From Flavobacterium sp. 5 (GTDB lineage Bacteria > Bacteroidota > Bacteroidia > Flavobacteriales > Flavobacteriaceae): a DNA stretch of 64,000 bases. Positions 52,495 to 62,284 of the stretch are shown piece after piece. Under the pieces are notes generated by a model. It did no database searches. It saw nothing but the letters and a program-made list of their open reading frames with translations, and was not told where the DNA came from. Position 1 is the first letter of the stretch. Each line of letters opens with the position of its first letter. Made by a program: the position numbers and the translations under genes. The stretch spans positions 3,782,001 to 3,846,000 of the forward strand of contig NZ_PHUE01000001.1 of assembly GCF_002813295.1 (NCBI RefSeq), read 5' to 3'.

Positions 52495-53766
52495 TTAAGA
52501 GATGGTTATGGCTGCTTTTTCTGATTCAAAATTAGTATTTACAAAATAAACGGTAACTGAGAGAGATAAAATAAGGTACCCAATAATGATATAAGAAGCA
52601 AAAGGGAAAAGACTGTCGATGCCAAACCAATCTCCAACATAGGTAATAATTGCAATTCCAACCAGAAACCGAATTCCTTCCCAAAGCAATGAAATTTTTC
52701 GGGCATCCATTAATTCTGTGTAGCTGTAAACAGTCAGGAATATGAAAGCACCATAAATAAATACGTTTGGCAAGCCAATAATTGCAATGGAATTGTACAT
52801 ATAGGTAATAAGCAATAAAGTAATTATGGCTTGAAATAATGACCAATACATTAGAGAATTAGAATGTTGTGTGCCATATTTTTCGAACGCATATACATCG
52901 GTAATTTTGTCCACTGGATATTTTTCTTCGAAATCTTTTGGTCTCCATCCCGTTGGTTTAAACCAAATGGTAACTTTGTCTTTCCAGTTATCCGAACGCC
53001 ATGCATCGGTAATTAATAACCACAAGTGCTGAAAATTAATTCGGAAAGGATTCCAAGTATGTGCAGGCCTTGTAATACCAAAAACAGGAGGGACCGAATC
53101 TAATTCTTCTTGAAAAGTACCAAAAATTTTATCCCAAATTATAAATATTTGAGAATGATTTCTATCCATATAAATTGGATTGATGGCATGATGAACCCGA
53201 TGGTGAGATGGAGTTACAAGTATTTGTTCAAGAAACCCTATTTTTTTAATGTGTTTGGTGTGGTACCAAAATTGTAAAAATAAATGGATAGGAAGTGTTA
53301 TAGCAATTACTTTTGGAGGAACACCTAATAGTGCAGCAGGAATTAATAAAAAAGTAAATAGATTGACGAAACTCGAAATTGGTTGACGCAAAGCACATGC
53401 CAAATTAAATTCTTCACTACTGTGGTGAATGGCATGTTTGTTCCATAGAAAATTAATTTGGTGTGACAATCTGTGACTCCAGTAGCCATAAAAATCGATA
53501 GCTATAAAGCCAATAATATAAGTCCAAATAATAGGTTGTAAATGTAATATAGCAAATTTTGTTTCAAACCATTCATAGGATATTACAGTAATACTAAGTC
53601 CAAGAACATCTTTGACAGAATTAACCATTCCTGAGCTTATACTAGAAACCGAATCCATATTAGGAGTGGTATTTTCTCCTTTATAATGGGCATATATTTT
53701 TTCGATTATAATTAAGATCAAAAAAATTGGCATAACAAAAACTAATATTTTACCGTATTCTTCCAT
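52495..53766 (-). CDS. sterol desaturase/fatty-acid hydroxylase-family membrane protein
   Basis: 423 residues from ATG at 53766; a TTG at 53787 would add seven. Several membrane helices and the histidine clusters of di-iron hydroxylases: HRLSH, HAIHH and HHRVHH. The long C-terminal part with further helices is like alkylglycerol monooxygenase. It is cotranscribed with the YhhN-like gene, and both act on ether or modified lipids, so a shared lipid pathway is plausible. Substrate unknown. Confidence 0.88.
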   Translation of the reverse strand: MEEYGKILVFVMPIFLILIIIEKIYAHYKGENTTPNMDSVSSISSGMVNSVKDVLGLSITVISYEWFETKFAILHLQPIIWTYIIGFIAIDFYGYWSHRLSHQINFLWNKHAIHHSSEEFNLACALRQPISSFVNLFTFLLIPAALLGVPPKVIAITLPIHLFLQFWYHTKHIKKIGFLEQILVTPSHHRVHHAINPIYMDRNHSQIFIIWDKIFGTFQEELDSVPPVFGITRPAHTWNPFRINFQHLWLLITDAWRSDNWKDKVTIWFKPTGWRPKDFEEKYPVDKITDVYAFEKYGTQHSNSLMYWSLFQAIITLLLITYMYNSIAIIGLPNVFIYGAFIFLTVYSYTELMDARKISLLWEGIRFLVGIAIITYVGDWFGIDSLFPFASYIIIGYLILSLSVTVYFVNTNFESEKAAITIS

Positions 53767-53897
53767 ATTAGGGGTATTTTTATTCAAATATATAATATTA
53801 CTTGAAAATTATGCGAATAGCTGTGTTTATTTCACATGTTTGAAAAGGAATTATTTTAGTTTTGAAAAAAAGAATGTTTAACTATAAAACATAAAAA

Positions 53898-53930
53898 AGC
53901 CTATTTAAGATTGTACTTCTCAAATAGGCT
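53898..53930 (-). terminator. clpS terminator
   Basis: AGCCTATTT/AAATAGGCT stem, T run on the minus strand. Confidence 0.8.
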
Positions 53931-53965
53931 CCACAAAAACTAATTTTTGGAAACGGTATTGTAAT

Positions 53966-54241
53966 TTAGATTATTTCGGCACTTAATCCAGCTTCTAATA
54001 ATCCAGTGCATTGTATTTTTAATTTGTCATATTCCCCAGTTTTTACAGTGCATTTTCCATTGAAATGAACTATAAGTGAACATTGTTCAGCCTGAATAGG
54101 AGTGTGATCACAAACACGAACTAAAGTATCAATAACATGGTCAAAAGTATTTACATCATCATTGTATACTATGATTTCATTGTTCATAGCAGTAACTTCC
54201 TGCTCTCTTCTTTTTTCTTTTACTTTTTCTATTGTACTCAT
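53966..54241 (-). CDS. clpS: ClpS adaptor for ClpAP/ClpCP protease
   Basis: 91 residues. The core VYNDDVNTFDHVIDTLVRVCDHTPIQAEQC is the ClpS fold with the N-end-rule binding Asp/Asn positions. It has an Arg/Lys/Glu-rich N-terminal extension, normal for the adaptor. It presents N-degron proteins to Clp ATPases. It follows prmA by 42 bases on the same strand. Confidence 0.93.
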   Translation of the reverse strand: MSTIEKVKEKRREQEVTAMNNEIIVYNDDVNTFDHVIDTLVRVCDHTPIQAEQCSLIVHFNGKCTVKTGEYDKLKIQCTGLLEAGLSAEII

Positions 54242-54283
54242 GCTTTTAGGTTTTTGTACATTTATGATTTATAAAGAATTGTA

Positions 54284-55117
54284 CTAATTTACGTATTTTA
54301 ATGATACCCAGTTGTTTCTTTGTAGCTTTTTTACAAAAGTTAATCCTTTTTCGGTGCAAGAAGCATCGATATATTGAATGTCTTCTTCGTAAAAACCACT
54401 AAATAAAATAGTTCCTTTTGGGTTTAAACAGTCTACATAGTTTTGCATGTCATTCAACAAAATATTTCTGTTGATATTGGCTATGATTAAATCGTATTTT
54501 TTGTCTTTTAATAATGCAGCATCTCCTTCGTAAACGGTAATATGTTTACAATTATTGCGTTCGGCATTTTCAATAGAGTTCAAATAGCACCAGTTGTCAA
54601 TATCGATCGCATCAATTGGTTGAGCACCTTTCATTTCGGCAAGTATTGCTAAAATAGCTGTTCCGCAACCCATATCTAATGTTTTCATTCCTGTAACATC
54701 TATTTCAAGTAAATGTTGAATCATCATGTGCGTAGTTTCGTGATGTCCTGTTCCAAAACTCATTTTTGGTTCAATCACGATATCATATTCTGCATTTGTT
54801 TTAGGATGAAATGGAGCGCGGACGTGACAATTTCCTTCGACATCAATAGGTTCAAAGTTTTTTTCCCATTCTTCGTTCCAGTTGACTTGTTCTATTTCTT
54901 CGTAACTATAATCGATTTTAAATTCTTCCGAATGTAGTATCTGAATGCCTTCTAGAATCATTTCATCCCAAAGATCCTTTTGTACAAAAGCAGAAATTCC
55001 TGTTTCAGTTTCAGTAAAGCTTTCAAATGCTTTTTCTCCTAGTTCAGCTATTAATATTTCAGACCCTAATTCTTTTGGTTCGATAGTAAAATGATACCCT
55101 ATATAAATGTTTGACAT
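54284..55117 (-). CDS. prmA: ribosomal protein L11 methyltransferase
   Basis: 277 residues, normal length. An N-terminal substrate-recognition domain is followed by a SAM-binding domain: motif I is DMGCGTAILAI (with E/D in IDAIDIDN), preceded by PKMSFGTGHHETT, and motif IV is IIANINRN. It trimethylates ribosomal protein L11. Operon with clpS. Confidence 0.95.
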   Translation of the reverse strand: MSNIYIGYHFTIEPKELGSEILIAELGEKAFESFTETETGISAFVQKDLWDEMILEGIQILHSEEFKIDYSYEEIEQVNWNEEWEKNFEPIDVEGNCHVRAPFHPKTNAEYDIVIEPKMSFGTGHHETTHMMIQHLLEIDVTGMKTLDMGCGTAILAILAEMKGAQPIDAIDIDNWCYLNSIENAERNNCKHITVYEGDAALLKDKKYDLIIANINRNILLNDMQNYVDCLNPKGTILFSGFYEEDIQYIDASCTEKGLTFVKKLQRNNWVSLKYVN

Positions 55118-55494
55118 GCTTGAATTTTTTGCAAAGGTAACAATATAGTACTCATTCCTTTTTTGAAATTTAATATATTTTAACGTAATGCGTATTATAA
55201 TATGGAATAAGTGAATTTATAATAATAAGTTGAAAATGAATTGTTAGTATATTTTTATGTTGATCAGAAACTAGAATTCTATCTTTTTTTGTCCTTTTTT
55301 GGAATAAATTATATCTTTTTTTAGTGATATAAAATATGATTTTTATCATGTTTTTAAAAATATAACTACTTGAATTACAGATAATTAATGTGTAAAATAT
55401 ATGATTTTTGTTTTATATTTTTTTATATTTGCACTACTGTTTTGAGTGGATTTTAAGCAGTACTATTTTAATAATCAAATTAATAAAATCTATT
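55118..55494 (+). promoter_or_regulatory. promoter region of the TPR gene
   Basis: 377-base AT-rich gap. The best -7 box is TATATTTG at 55424-55431, 63 bases before the start codon. No repeats or further genes were seen. Confidence 0.45.
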
Positions 55495-57162
55495 ATGAAA
55501 AAAGTTTTTATTTATACCGTAGCAGCATTGTTTCTTAATTTTTTTGGACAGGCGCAGGATATAAAACAAGCGAAAGATGCTATCGACGCCGAGCAATATG
55601 AAAAAGCAAAGAATATGTTGGAAACCATTACTTCCTTAAAACCTACAGATGGGTATGCAAAATTCCTTTTAGGCAATGTCTGTTTGTTTTTAGGGGATTA
55701 TGAAGCAGCTAAAAATAATTTTAATGTTGGAATTACCTGTTCCTCCAAAGGAAATTTTGGTTATATAGGATTAGGAAATATTGCATTAGATAAAGGTGAT
55801 GTTGTGGAAGCTGAAAGATATTTTGCATTAGCTACACAAAATAGTAGTAAAAGAGATTTAGAAGAAAAAGTATATATTGGTAAAGCTTATACATTTTCGG
55901 AAAATTATGATTACAAAAAAGCAATTGAAATTCTAAGTAAGTCAAGGGAGATTGATCCAGCCAATACAGATGTTTTATTAGCTTTGGCAGATGCTTATAA
56001 ATTCAATAAAAAACAAAATGATTCATACGAATGTTATCGTGAAGCTTTTCGATTGGACAGTACTTTATTGAGAGCCAAAATGGGGTTAGGTACTTTAATT
56101 AAGAACGCACACAATTTTCCATCTGCATTAACTTCATTTGATGAAGTAATTGCTTTGAATCCTAATTATGGACCAGTTTATCGTGAGCTGGCAGAAACAC
56201 AATATCTATGGGCATTAAATGATGCTAGAAATTATGATAGTCATATCTCAAAAGGATTAACTTTTTATGAAAAATATATGTCTTTAACAGACTATTCTTT
56301 GGATTCTCGTATGCGTCATGCTGATTTTCTTATTCTTGCCAAAGATTATAAAGCTCTTGAAACTGAAGCAAATCAAATGAGTAAATTAGATAATGTTAAT
56401 CCAAGGATTTATCGTTATTTAGGGTATTCGGCTTATTATAATAATAATTTTGATACAGCCATAAATTCACTGACCTCTTTTGTGTCAGATCCTTCAAATC
56501 GAGTTATAGGCAGAGATTATTTCTATATTGGTGCTGGAAGATTATGCAAAGGATTAAATTCAGCTCCTATTGATAATGTATTAATTGACACTGGGATTTC
56601 TGATTTAAAAAAATCATTTGATATGACTCCTGCAGTTGCTGTTGAGCTTCCTGAACTGGCTAAGAAATTATATGATAAAAAAGTATATATTAAAGCAGCT
56701 TCTGTTTACGAAATTGCGATTGCTAATACAGAGACAAAGTCTTATTTGATGGATAATTTCTATTTTGCATCATCAGTTTATTGGTCTTATTATAATGCTG
56801 AAAATTTAAATGAGCAACAAATTGAGCTATTGAAAAAGGCGGATGCTTCTTTGGATATCGTTATTAAGGCTTCTCCATCCACACAAGATGCTTATCTATT
56901 TAAAGCTAGAATACAAGTCTTGCTTAAGAATGATACGCTTGTGGCTAAAAATTATGAAGATTTTATTACAGCAGCTAAAACGAAAAGTCCAGATGAATTT
57001 ACTACCAAAGGAATGAAATCTAAATTAGTAGAAGCTTATAATAATTTGGGAATTATTTATGCGGCTAATGATAAACTGAAAGCAAAAGATAATTTTAATA
57101 AAACATTAGGCATTGATCCTGCCAATCAATATGCAGTAGATCAATTAAAAACATTGAAGTAG
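55495..57162 (+). CDS. exported TPR protein
   Basis: 555 residues from ATG at 55495 (MKKVFIYTVAALFLNFFGQAQD, a signal peptide); a longer frame begins at 55408 but has no export logic. The body is a series of about twelve TPR-like helical repeats (GYAKFLLGNVCLFLGDYEAAK, ALADAYKFNKKQNDSYECYR, and so on). Exported TPR proteins are abundant in Bacteroidota and act as scaffolds. Here it is a single gene with its own promoter and terminator; no partner is evident. Confidence 0.85.
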   Translation: MKKVFIYTVAALFLNFFGQAQDIKQAKDAIDAEQYEKAKNMLETITSLKPTDGYAKFLLGNVCLFLGDYEAAKNNFNVGITCSSKGNFGYIGLGNIALDKGDVVEAERYFALATQNSSKRDLEEKVYIGKAYTFSENYDYKKAIEILSKSREIDPANTDVLLALADAYKFNKKQNDSYECYREAFRLDSTLLRAKMGLGTLIKNAHNFPSALTSFDEVIALNPNYGPVYRELAETQYLWALNDARNYDSHISKGLTFYEKYMSLTDYSLDSRMRHADFLILAKDYKALETEANQMSKLDNVNPRIYRYLGYSAYYNNNFDTAINSLTSFVSDPSNRVIGRDYFYIGAGRLCKGLNSAPIDNVLIDTGISDLKKSFDMTPAVAVELPELAKKLYDKKVYIKAASVYEIAIANTETKSYLMDNFYFASSVYWSYYNAENLNEQQIELLKKADASLDIVIKASPSTQDAYLFKARIQVLLKNDTLVAKNYEDFITAAKTKSPDEFTTKGMKSKLVEAYNNLGIIYAANDKLKAKDNFNKTLGIDPANQYAVDQLKTLK

Positions 57163-57190
57163 AGTTTGATTTATATTTGATTATTGATAA

Positions 57191-57221
57191 GCCAACGATT
57201 TGTGTCGTTGGCTTTTTTTTT
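57191..57221 (+). terminator. TPR gene terminator
   Basis: Perfect GCCAACGA/TCGTTGGC stem, TTTGTG loop, nine T. Confidence 0.92.
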
Positions 57222-57271
57222 GTGTTCTGAAAGAGTTTTTTTTTTAGAATAAAAGTTTGTTATTACCGCAA

Positions 57272-57312
57272 GAGGGATAGAAGCTAGCTATCAAAGCAGC
57301 GAGGATAGCCCG
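57272..57312 (+). repeat. dispersed element GAGGGATAGAAGC...GAGGATAGCCCG
   Basis: Second copy of the element at 29233-29273. It is followed by an AAAGGGC/GCCCTTT hairpin at 57327-57360. Confidence 0.6.
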
Positions 57313-57411
57313 ACTGTATATCAATTAAAGGGCGTATATGCGCAGTGAATTTTGCCCTTTTATTGAGTTGGGGTCTTGCCTAAATTAATTAATGAAGTGG
57401 TATATAGAAAA

Positions 57412-57449
57412 AGAGGTTATTTCAAATTTATTTTGAAATAACCTCTTTT
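57412..57449 (-). terminator. tpiA terminator
   Basis: AGAGGTTATTTCAAA with its complement TTTGAAATAACCTCT, minus-strand T run. The 329-base gap from the TPR gene to tpiA holds two terminators and the dispersed element. Confidence 0.85.
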
Positions 57450-57491
57450 AGTATTTTATTATTCAACTTAGAAGTTGAAAAATTAATTGTT

Positions 57492-58244
57492 TTAGATTGA
57501 CGTTACAATTGTAATAAAATCTTTTGCATTAAGAGCAGCTCCACCAATAAGACCACCGTCTACGTCTGGTTTAGAGAAGATTTCTTTTGCATTGTCTGGT
57601 TTTACGCTTCCTCCATAAAGAATAGAAACATCTTCGGCTATATCGCTTCCAAATGCTTTGCGAACTGTCTCTCTAATGAATTCGTGCATGTCTTGTGCTT
57701 GTTCTGGCGAAGCAGTTTCACCAGTTCCAATAGCCCAAACTGGCTCATAAGCCAAAACGATTTTTTCCCAATCTTTAGCTTCAATGTGGAATAAACCATC
57801 TTTCAATTGGTTTTCAACGATATTAAAATGATTTCCAGATTGACGGTCTTTTAATTCTTCACCAAAACAGAAAATTACAGTCAAATCGTGTTTCAAAGCT
57901 GTATTTACTTTGCTTGCGATGATGGCATCGGTTTCATTGAAAATAGCTCTACGCTCAGAGTGACCTAAAATTACGTTGTTAACACCAATACTTTTAATCA
58001 TATCTGCAGATATTTCGCCTGTAAAAGCACCACTTTCTGCTTGGTGTAAATTTTGTGCAGCAACTGCTATATTGGAGTGTGTTAAGTTTTCTACTGCCGA
58101 AACTAAATTTATAAATGTAGGTGCAACAATTACTTGTGCAGCAGTTTCAGCTGGAATTTGAGTTAATAATTCGTTTAATAGCTCTTTTGTTTGTGCAGCA
58201 TTTTTATGCATTTTCCAGTTTCCTGCAACAATCTTCTTTCTCAT
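57492..58244 (-). CDS. tpiA: triosephosphate isomerase
   Basis: 250 residues. N9, K11, H95 (HSERR) and E167 (AYEPVWAIGTG) are the catalytic residues; SILYGGSVKPDN is the phosphate-binding loop. Glycolysis. Operon with the TlpA-like gene 29 bases upstream. Confidence 0.98.
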   Translation of the reverse strand: MRKKIVAGNWKMHKNAAQTKELLNELLTQIPAETAAQVIVAPTFINLVSAVENLTHSNIAVAAQNLHQAESGAFTGEISADMIKSIGVNNVILGHSERRAIFNETDAIIASKVNTALKHDLTVIFCFGEELKDRQSGNHFNIVENQLKDGLFHIEAKDWEKIVLAYEPVWAIGTGETASPEQAQDMHEFIRETVRKAFGSDIAEDVSILYGGSVKPDNAKEIFSKPDVDGGLIGGAALNAKDFITIVTSI

Positions 58245-58272
58245 TTTTGTAGTATTTATAGTTTTTGTGTAA

Positions 58273-58773
58273 TTAATTTGTTTGTAATTTTTTTAGTGTT
58301 CCATTGATTTGCTCAAAGTCGGTTTCGATAGCACGATACACAACAATTTTTCCTGTTTTGTCTATAATGATATATCTAGGAATCCAATCTAAGTCGATTG
58401 CTTGTCCAAAAACACCTTTCATACCGTCATTTGCCATGAATTGCTGTCCACCTAATTCGTGTTTTTTAATACCAAGTTTCCATTTGTCAGCCGTTTTATC
58501 CATAGAGATAAATACATAAGAAACATCTGGATTGTTGGCTTGAAGTTCTTTTAGTTTTGGCATTGCTTTTACACAATCACCACACCAGGAGGCCCAAACT
58601 TCTATAACGGTAATTTTTCCTTTTTGTTTTTTTAGAATATCTTGAAACTTAACTTGTTTTCCGTTTGTGGCTAATAAAGTTTCAGAAAGCGCTGTTTTAG
58701 AGAATTCAGTTTTCTGAGCTTGAGTACAAGAAAATGATGCAAAAGCAATAATTAAAAGGGCAATTTTTTTCAT
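58273..58773 (-). CDS. TlpA-like thioredoxin-fold exported protein
   Basis: 166 residues. The signal sequence ends FASFSCTQAQ, probably lipidated at C16. A thioredoxin fold carries C64-G-D-C67 in VWASWCGDCVKAMPKL. It is a periplasmic disulfide reductase of the TlpA/ResA type, substrates unknown. It is transcribed with tpiA. Confidence 0.92.
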   Translation of the reverse strand: MKKIALLIIAFASFSCTQAQKTEFSKTALSETLLATNGKQVKFQDILKKQKGKITVIEVWASWCGDCVKAMPKLKELQANNPDVSYVFISMDKTADKWKLGIKKHELGGQQFMANDGMKGVFGQAIDLDWIPRYIIIDKTGKIVVYRAIETDFEQINGTLKKLQTN

Positions 58774-58934
58774 TTAAATTAAGTTTTCACAAAGTTAACT
58801 AAAGAATTACAAATTAGGTAGGCAGTTTTTGGAATTTTAAGTTAAAAAACATCAAAAATTAGTACAATATCGTTATAGTTGATATTTTTTTTCTTGTATT
58901 TAATTTTAATTTAGAATTGTTAGTCAAAAAAAAA

Positions 58935-58963
58935 CCTTGCAGTAAAATAATATTTCTGCAAGG
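58935..58963 (-). terminator. terminator between the DoxX-like and TlpA-like genes
   Basis: CCTTGCAG/CTGCAAGG stem, T run on the minus strand. It separates the DoxX-like gene from the TlpA-tpiA pair. Confidence 0.88.
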
Positions 58964-58989
58964 CTAATTGTTATGCTTAAAAATGAAAA

Positions 58990-60090
58990 CTAGAAAATTA
59001 AATCCTCTGTGTCATTATAATGCACTTTTTGTTTTACCGTTCCTTTTTCAAGAATTACAAAACTTGGATTTGCTCTTTCAATGGTTTTTAACGGAATAGC
59101 ATCGCAGAAATAAAAGTCAAAAGTGATTCCATATTGTTTTTTGATTGTTGCAATTTCTTCAGGAGCTGAAGCTGTCATTCCGATCACTTTATATCCTTTT
59201 GCAGCAGCTTTTTTACTAACTAACTCCATTTTTGCAAGCCCATCCGCATTAGCCAGAGCCAAATCATAGGCAACAATCATAAGTAATTTAGGTTCTTGGA
59301 GTAACTCTTCTTTATAATCAGATCCGTCTTTTTCCATGACAAAATCATGAATAGGAGGAACGTAACCTTCGGTAATTACTTTGTCTTTTCTATCTACAAA
59401 AGTGGCACCGGCTGGAATATTAGCCAGATCTTTTTCTGAAAATTCTTTATCGACACCATTTACTTTGTAGATAAAAATCATTTCAACTACAGATTTTGGA
59501 GCACCTTCTGGGATCTCCATTCCTTTTTGTATGTTATTACCAACTTTGTATGCTCTAAAATCTTTTAACGGCAAATGGTTGATAACCCAATACCCCATAA
59601 AACCACACAATAAAACGGTTATTACCGCAAGACTATTTTGTGTTCTATTAGAAAAAAGCGGTTTTACCAGTTTCATATTAATAAACAAAATCAATATGAA
59701 GAATAATAAAACAACGTCTTTTGTAAAGGATTGCCAAGGAGTAAGATGTAAGGCATCTCCAAAACAACCACAATCTTTTACCACATCAAAATAAGCAGAA
59801 TAAAAGGTTAGGAAAGTGAATTTGATAATCAAAAGCAATAAAAGCCAAATTGTCAATTTTGATTTGAAACCAATAAGTAACATTACACCCAAAACCACTT
59901 CTAAGATGACTATAAATAAGGCTATAGCCAAAGAAAATGGAACAAAGAAAGGCATGTTAAAAACTGGTTCGCTAAAGTATTCAGCTAGTTTATAAGAGAA
60001 ACCAACAGGATCATTTAGTTTTATTAGGCCTGAGATTATGAACAAGACTCCAACAAAAATTCTGGAGAATTGGGTGATAACATTTTTCAT
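58990..60090 (-). CDS. BT_3928-family DoxX-like membrane protein with thioredoxin-like domain
   Basis: 366 residues. The N-terminal ~160 residues carry four membrane helices of the DoxX/MauE kind with C107-G-C109-F-G. After a further membrane segment, the C-terminal part (from ~240) has a thioredoxin-like order of strands, but the usual CxxC is missing (LLMIVAYDLALANADGL instead). The structure parallels the 12934-14427 protein, which has the same membrane part and a different C-terminal domain. A role in redox or thiol chemistry of the envelope is likely. Confidence 0.85.
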   Translation of the reverse strand: MKNVITQFSRIFVGVLFIISGLIKLNDPVGFSYKLAEYFSEPVFNMPFFVPFSLAIALFIVILEVVLGVMLLIGFKSKLTIWLLLLLIIKFTFLTFYSAYFDVVKDCGCFGDALHLTPWQSFTKDVVLLFFILILFINMKLVKPLFSNRTQNSLAVITVLLCGFMGYWVINHLPLKDFRAYKVGNNIQKGMEIPEGAPKSVVEMIFIYKVNGVDKEFSEKDLANIPAGATFVDRKDKVITEGYVPPIHDFVMEKDGSDYKEELLQEPKLLMIVAYDLALANADGLAKMELVSKKAAAKGYKVIGMTASAPEEIATIKKQYGITFDFYFCDAIPLKTIERANPSFVILEKGTVKQKVHYNDTEDLIF

Positions 60091-60139
60091 TTTGGGGTTT
60101 GTTTTATAGTTTTAAATACTTCAAAGAAGTGTTTTGAAT

Positions 60140-60679
60140 TTATTTTTTGTCCATCAAAATCAAAGCAAAAATGGAATAGTTAATCATGTCCTGATAATTG
60201 GCATCAATTCCTTCGGATACTATCGTTTTTCCTTTATTGTCTTCGATTTGTTTAACACGAAGTAATTTTTGTAAAATCAAATCCGTTAATGAGCTAATAC
60301 GCATTTCACGCCATGCTTCTCCATAATCATGGTTTTTGTTTTCCATTAATTCTTTGGTCAAAGCGACTTTGGCATCATATAATTGAGTTGCTTTTTGAGT
60401 ATCTAAATCGGGTTGTTCTACTACGCCTAATTCCAATTGAATTAGTGCCATAATCGAATAATTAATTATTCCAATGAATTCTCCACTTTCACCTTCGTCT
60501 ACTTTTCGGATTTCATTTTCTTGTAAACTTCTTATTCTTTGTGCTTTTATGAAGATTTGATCAGTAAGAGAAGGAAGTCTCAAAATACGCCAGGCACTGC
60601 CGTAGTCTTTCATTTTATTGATAAATAGAGTGCGGCAAACAGTAATTACGCCGTCATATTCTTGTGAAGTTTTCTTCAT
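60140..60679 (-). CDS. DUF1599-family protein
   Basis: 179 residues with two tandem copies of one helical motif: INKMKDYGSAWRILRLPSLT at about 20-40 and MENKNHDYGEAWREMRISSL at about 110-130. Each contains KxxDYGxAWR. The function is unknown; the repeated KxxDYG/AWR residues suggest a nucleotide-binding helical fold like that of the MazG group. First gene of the unit that continues with the DoxX-like gene, 49 bases later. Confidence 0.85.
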   Translation of the reverse strand: MKKTSQEYDGVITVCRTLFINKMKDYGSAWRILRLPSLTDQIFIKAQRIRSLQENEIRKVDEGESGEFIGIINYSIMALIQLELGVVEQPDLDTQKATQLYDAKVALTKELMENKNHDYGEAWREMRISSLTDLILQKLLRVKQIEDNKGKTIVSEGIDANYQDMINYSIFALILMDKK

Positions 60680-60729
60680 TATTGATGTATATTTGTATAA
60701 AATTGCTTCAAAAATAAGAATAAAATTTA

Positions 60730-60825
60730 AAAGGTTTAAGGTTTAAAGTCTAAAGTTGTTCGAATTGTCGGATGACGATTTTAAAGAACTTTAAACTTTA
60801 AATAAAGCAAACTTTAAACAAAAAT
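60730..60825 (+). promoter_or_regulatory. upstream region of folP with TTTAAA repeats
   Basis: Several copies of GTTTAAAG/CTTTAAAC in inverted and direct orientation (near 60740 and 60790-60815), forming possible hairpins. The folP start is at 60826. A regulator or a low-complexity effect cannot be told apart. Confidence 0.35.
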
Positions 60826-61641
60826 ATGAACTGTAAAGGACAACTGATCGATTTATCTACTCCAAAAGTAATGGGGATTTTGAATATTACTCCGAATTCT
60901 TTTTTTGATGGCGGAAAATATAAAAATGAAAATGAACTATTAGAACGAGTTGATAAAATGCTTGGTGAAGGTGCTACTTTTATTGATGTAGGAGCATATT
61001 CAAGTAAACCCAATGCTGAGTTTGTTTCTGAGGAAGAAGAGATTTCGAGAATAATTCCCGTGGTGAATTTGCTGCAAAAGCATTTTCCAGATATTATATT
61101 GTCTATTGATACTTTTCGTGCAGGAGTGGCAAAGACTTGTATCGAAAATGGAGCAGCAATTATCAATGATATTTCGGCGGGAAAACTAGATGATAAAATG
61201 TTGGAGATCATTGCTAAATTTCAGGTGCCTTACATTATGATGCACATGAAAGGAACGCCACAAACCATGCAGACTTTTACTCAATATGATGATATTATAA
61301 AAGAGATGTTGTTTTATTTTTCGGAACGAGTTGCAGCTGCGAGAGCTCTTGGAATAAATGATATACTTGTTGATCCTGGTTTTGGTTTTGCTAAAACTTT
61401 GGAACAAAATTTTGAAGTCATGCAAAAATTAGAATTGTTTCAAATGCTTAAATTGCCTTTGCTGATTGGAATTTCTAGAAAATCTATGATTTATAAAACG
61501 CTTGATATAAATGCTGAAATGGCATTAAATGGAACCACTGTTTTGAATACAATTGCTTTGACCAAAGGAGCAAAAATTCTGAGAGTTCATGATGTAAAAG
61601 AGGCCGTAGAATGTATTCAGTTGTTTAATGAAATAAATTGA
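60826..61641 (+). CDS. folP: dihydropteroate synthase
   Basis: 271 residues. It has the family sequence MGILNITPNSFFDGGKY (16-32), the pABA/pterin segment FIDVGAYSSKP (about 52-61), MMHMKG with Met and Lys (in place of HMRG), and DPGFGFAKT, LIGISRKSM and RVHDVKEA. It makes dihydropteroate for folate synthesis. A slightly unusual GAYSSKP replaces GGxSTRP, within normal variation. The lipoprotein gene follows at five bases. Confidence 0.95.
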   Translation: MNCKGQLIDLSTPKVMGILNITPNSFFDGGKYKNENELLERVDKMLGEGATFIDVGAYSSKPNAEFVSEEEEISRIIPVVNLLQKHFPDIILSIDTFRAGVAKTCIENGAAIINDISAGKLDDKMLEIIAKFQVPYIMMHMKGTPQTMQTFTQYDDIIKEMLFYFSERVAAARALGINDILVDPGFGFAKTLEQNFEVMQKLELFQMLKLPLLIGISRKSMIYKTLDINAEMALNGTTVLNTIALTKGAKILRVHDVKEAVECIQLFNEIN

Positions 61642-61646
61642 AAAGT

Positions 61647-62264
61647 ATGAAATATTTATTTGGAATTATATTGTTGTTGTGTATTTCTTGTGGTAATAAA
61701 GAAGAAGTTTTGTTGCCAAAAGCAGATCGAACTATTGTGAAAGAAGTGGTAGATCTTTCGCCAATTTATATTTTTTTTAGAGTAAAAGGAAAAGATACAT
61801 TGGCAGAAGTAAATAGAAAAAACAGTATTATTACGACCAATTGGATATTGAATATTGACAAACGTTTGCCGTTGCGGTTGGTAATTCCAGAAGTAATGAA
61901 ACTGCAACAAAGAAAACGCGAGGAAAAGGAGCATAAAAACGAAAATGCACTTAATTATTACTCATATGCAGATTCGATTGGAAAGAATCTTGCTTTTCTA
62001 CCTTTCACGAAAGTGTATTATAAATTGGAGAAACCTAAGAAAGGATTAAATCTTCTTTTTGATAAACATGGAAAAATATTTTTAGATGGAGTTTTGATTG
62101 AAAGTAATCAAATTCAAAAATATATTAATAACACGAACGAAACAAGTCTAGATGTTTCATATTGTTTTGATAAAAATATGTCTTTTGATAATTATATTAA
62201 AGCTAAAATTATTTTAGAAAGTATTGAGTTAAAATTTGTGACTCCAAATGAGTTTATTTATTAA
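61647..62264 (+). CDS. lipoprotein, unknown
   Basis: 205 residues from ATG at 61647 (MKYLFGIILLLCISCGNKEE), lipidation at the Cys of CISC. The mature part is basic and beta-rich; residues 95-130 (RKREEKEHKNENALNYYSYADSIGK) form a charged helix. No family is recognised. It is coupled with folP, five bases after the stop. Function unknown. Confidence 0.75.
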   Translation: MKYLFGIILLLCISCGNKEEVLLPKADRTIVKEVVDLSPIYIFFRVKGKDTLAEVNRKNSIITTNWILNIDKRLPLRLVIPEVMKLQQRKREEKEHKNENALNYYSYADSIGKNLAFLPFTKVYYKLEKPKKGLNLLFDKHGKIFLDGVLIESNQIQKYINNTNETSLDVSYCFDKNMSFDNYIKAKIILESIELKFVTPNEFIY

Positions 62265-62284
62265 ATTACAGTAAACTGATTACT

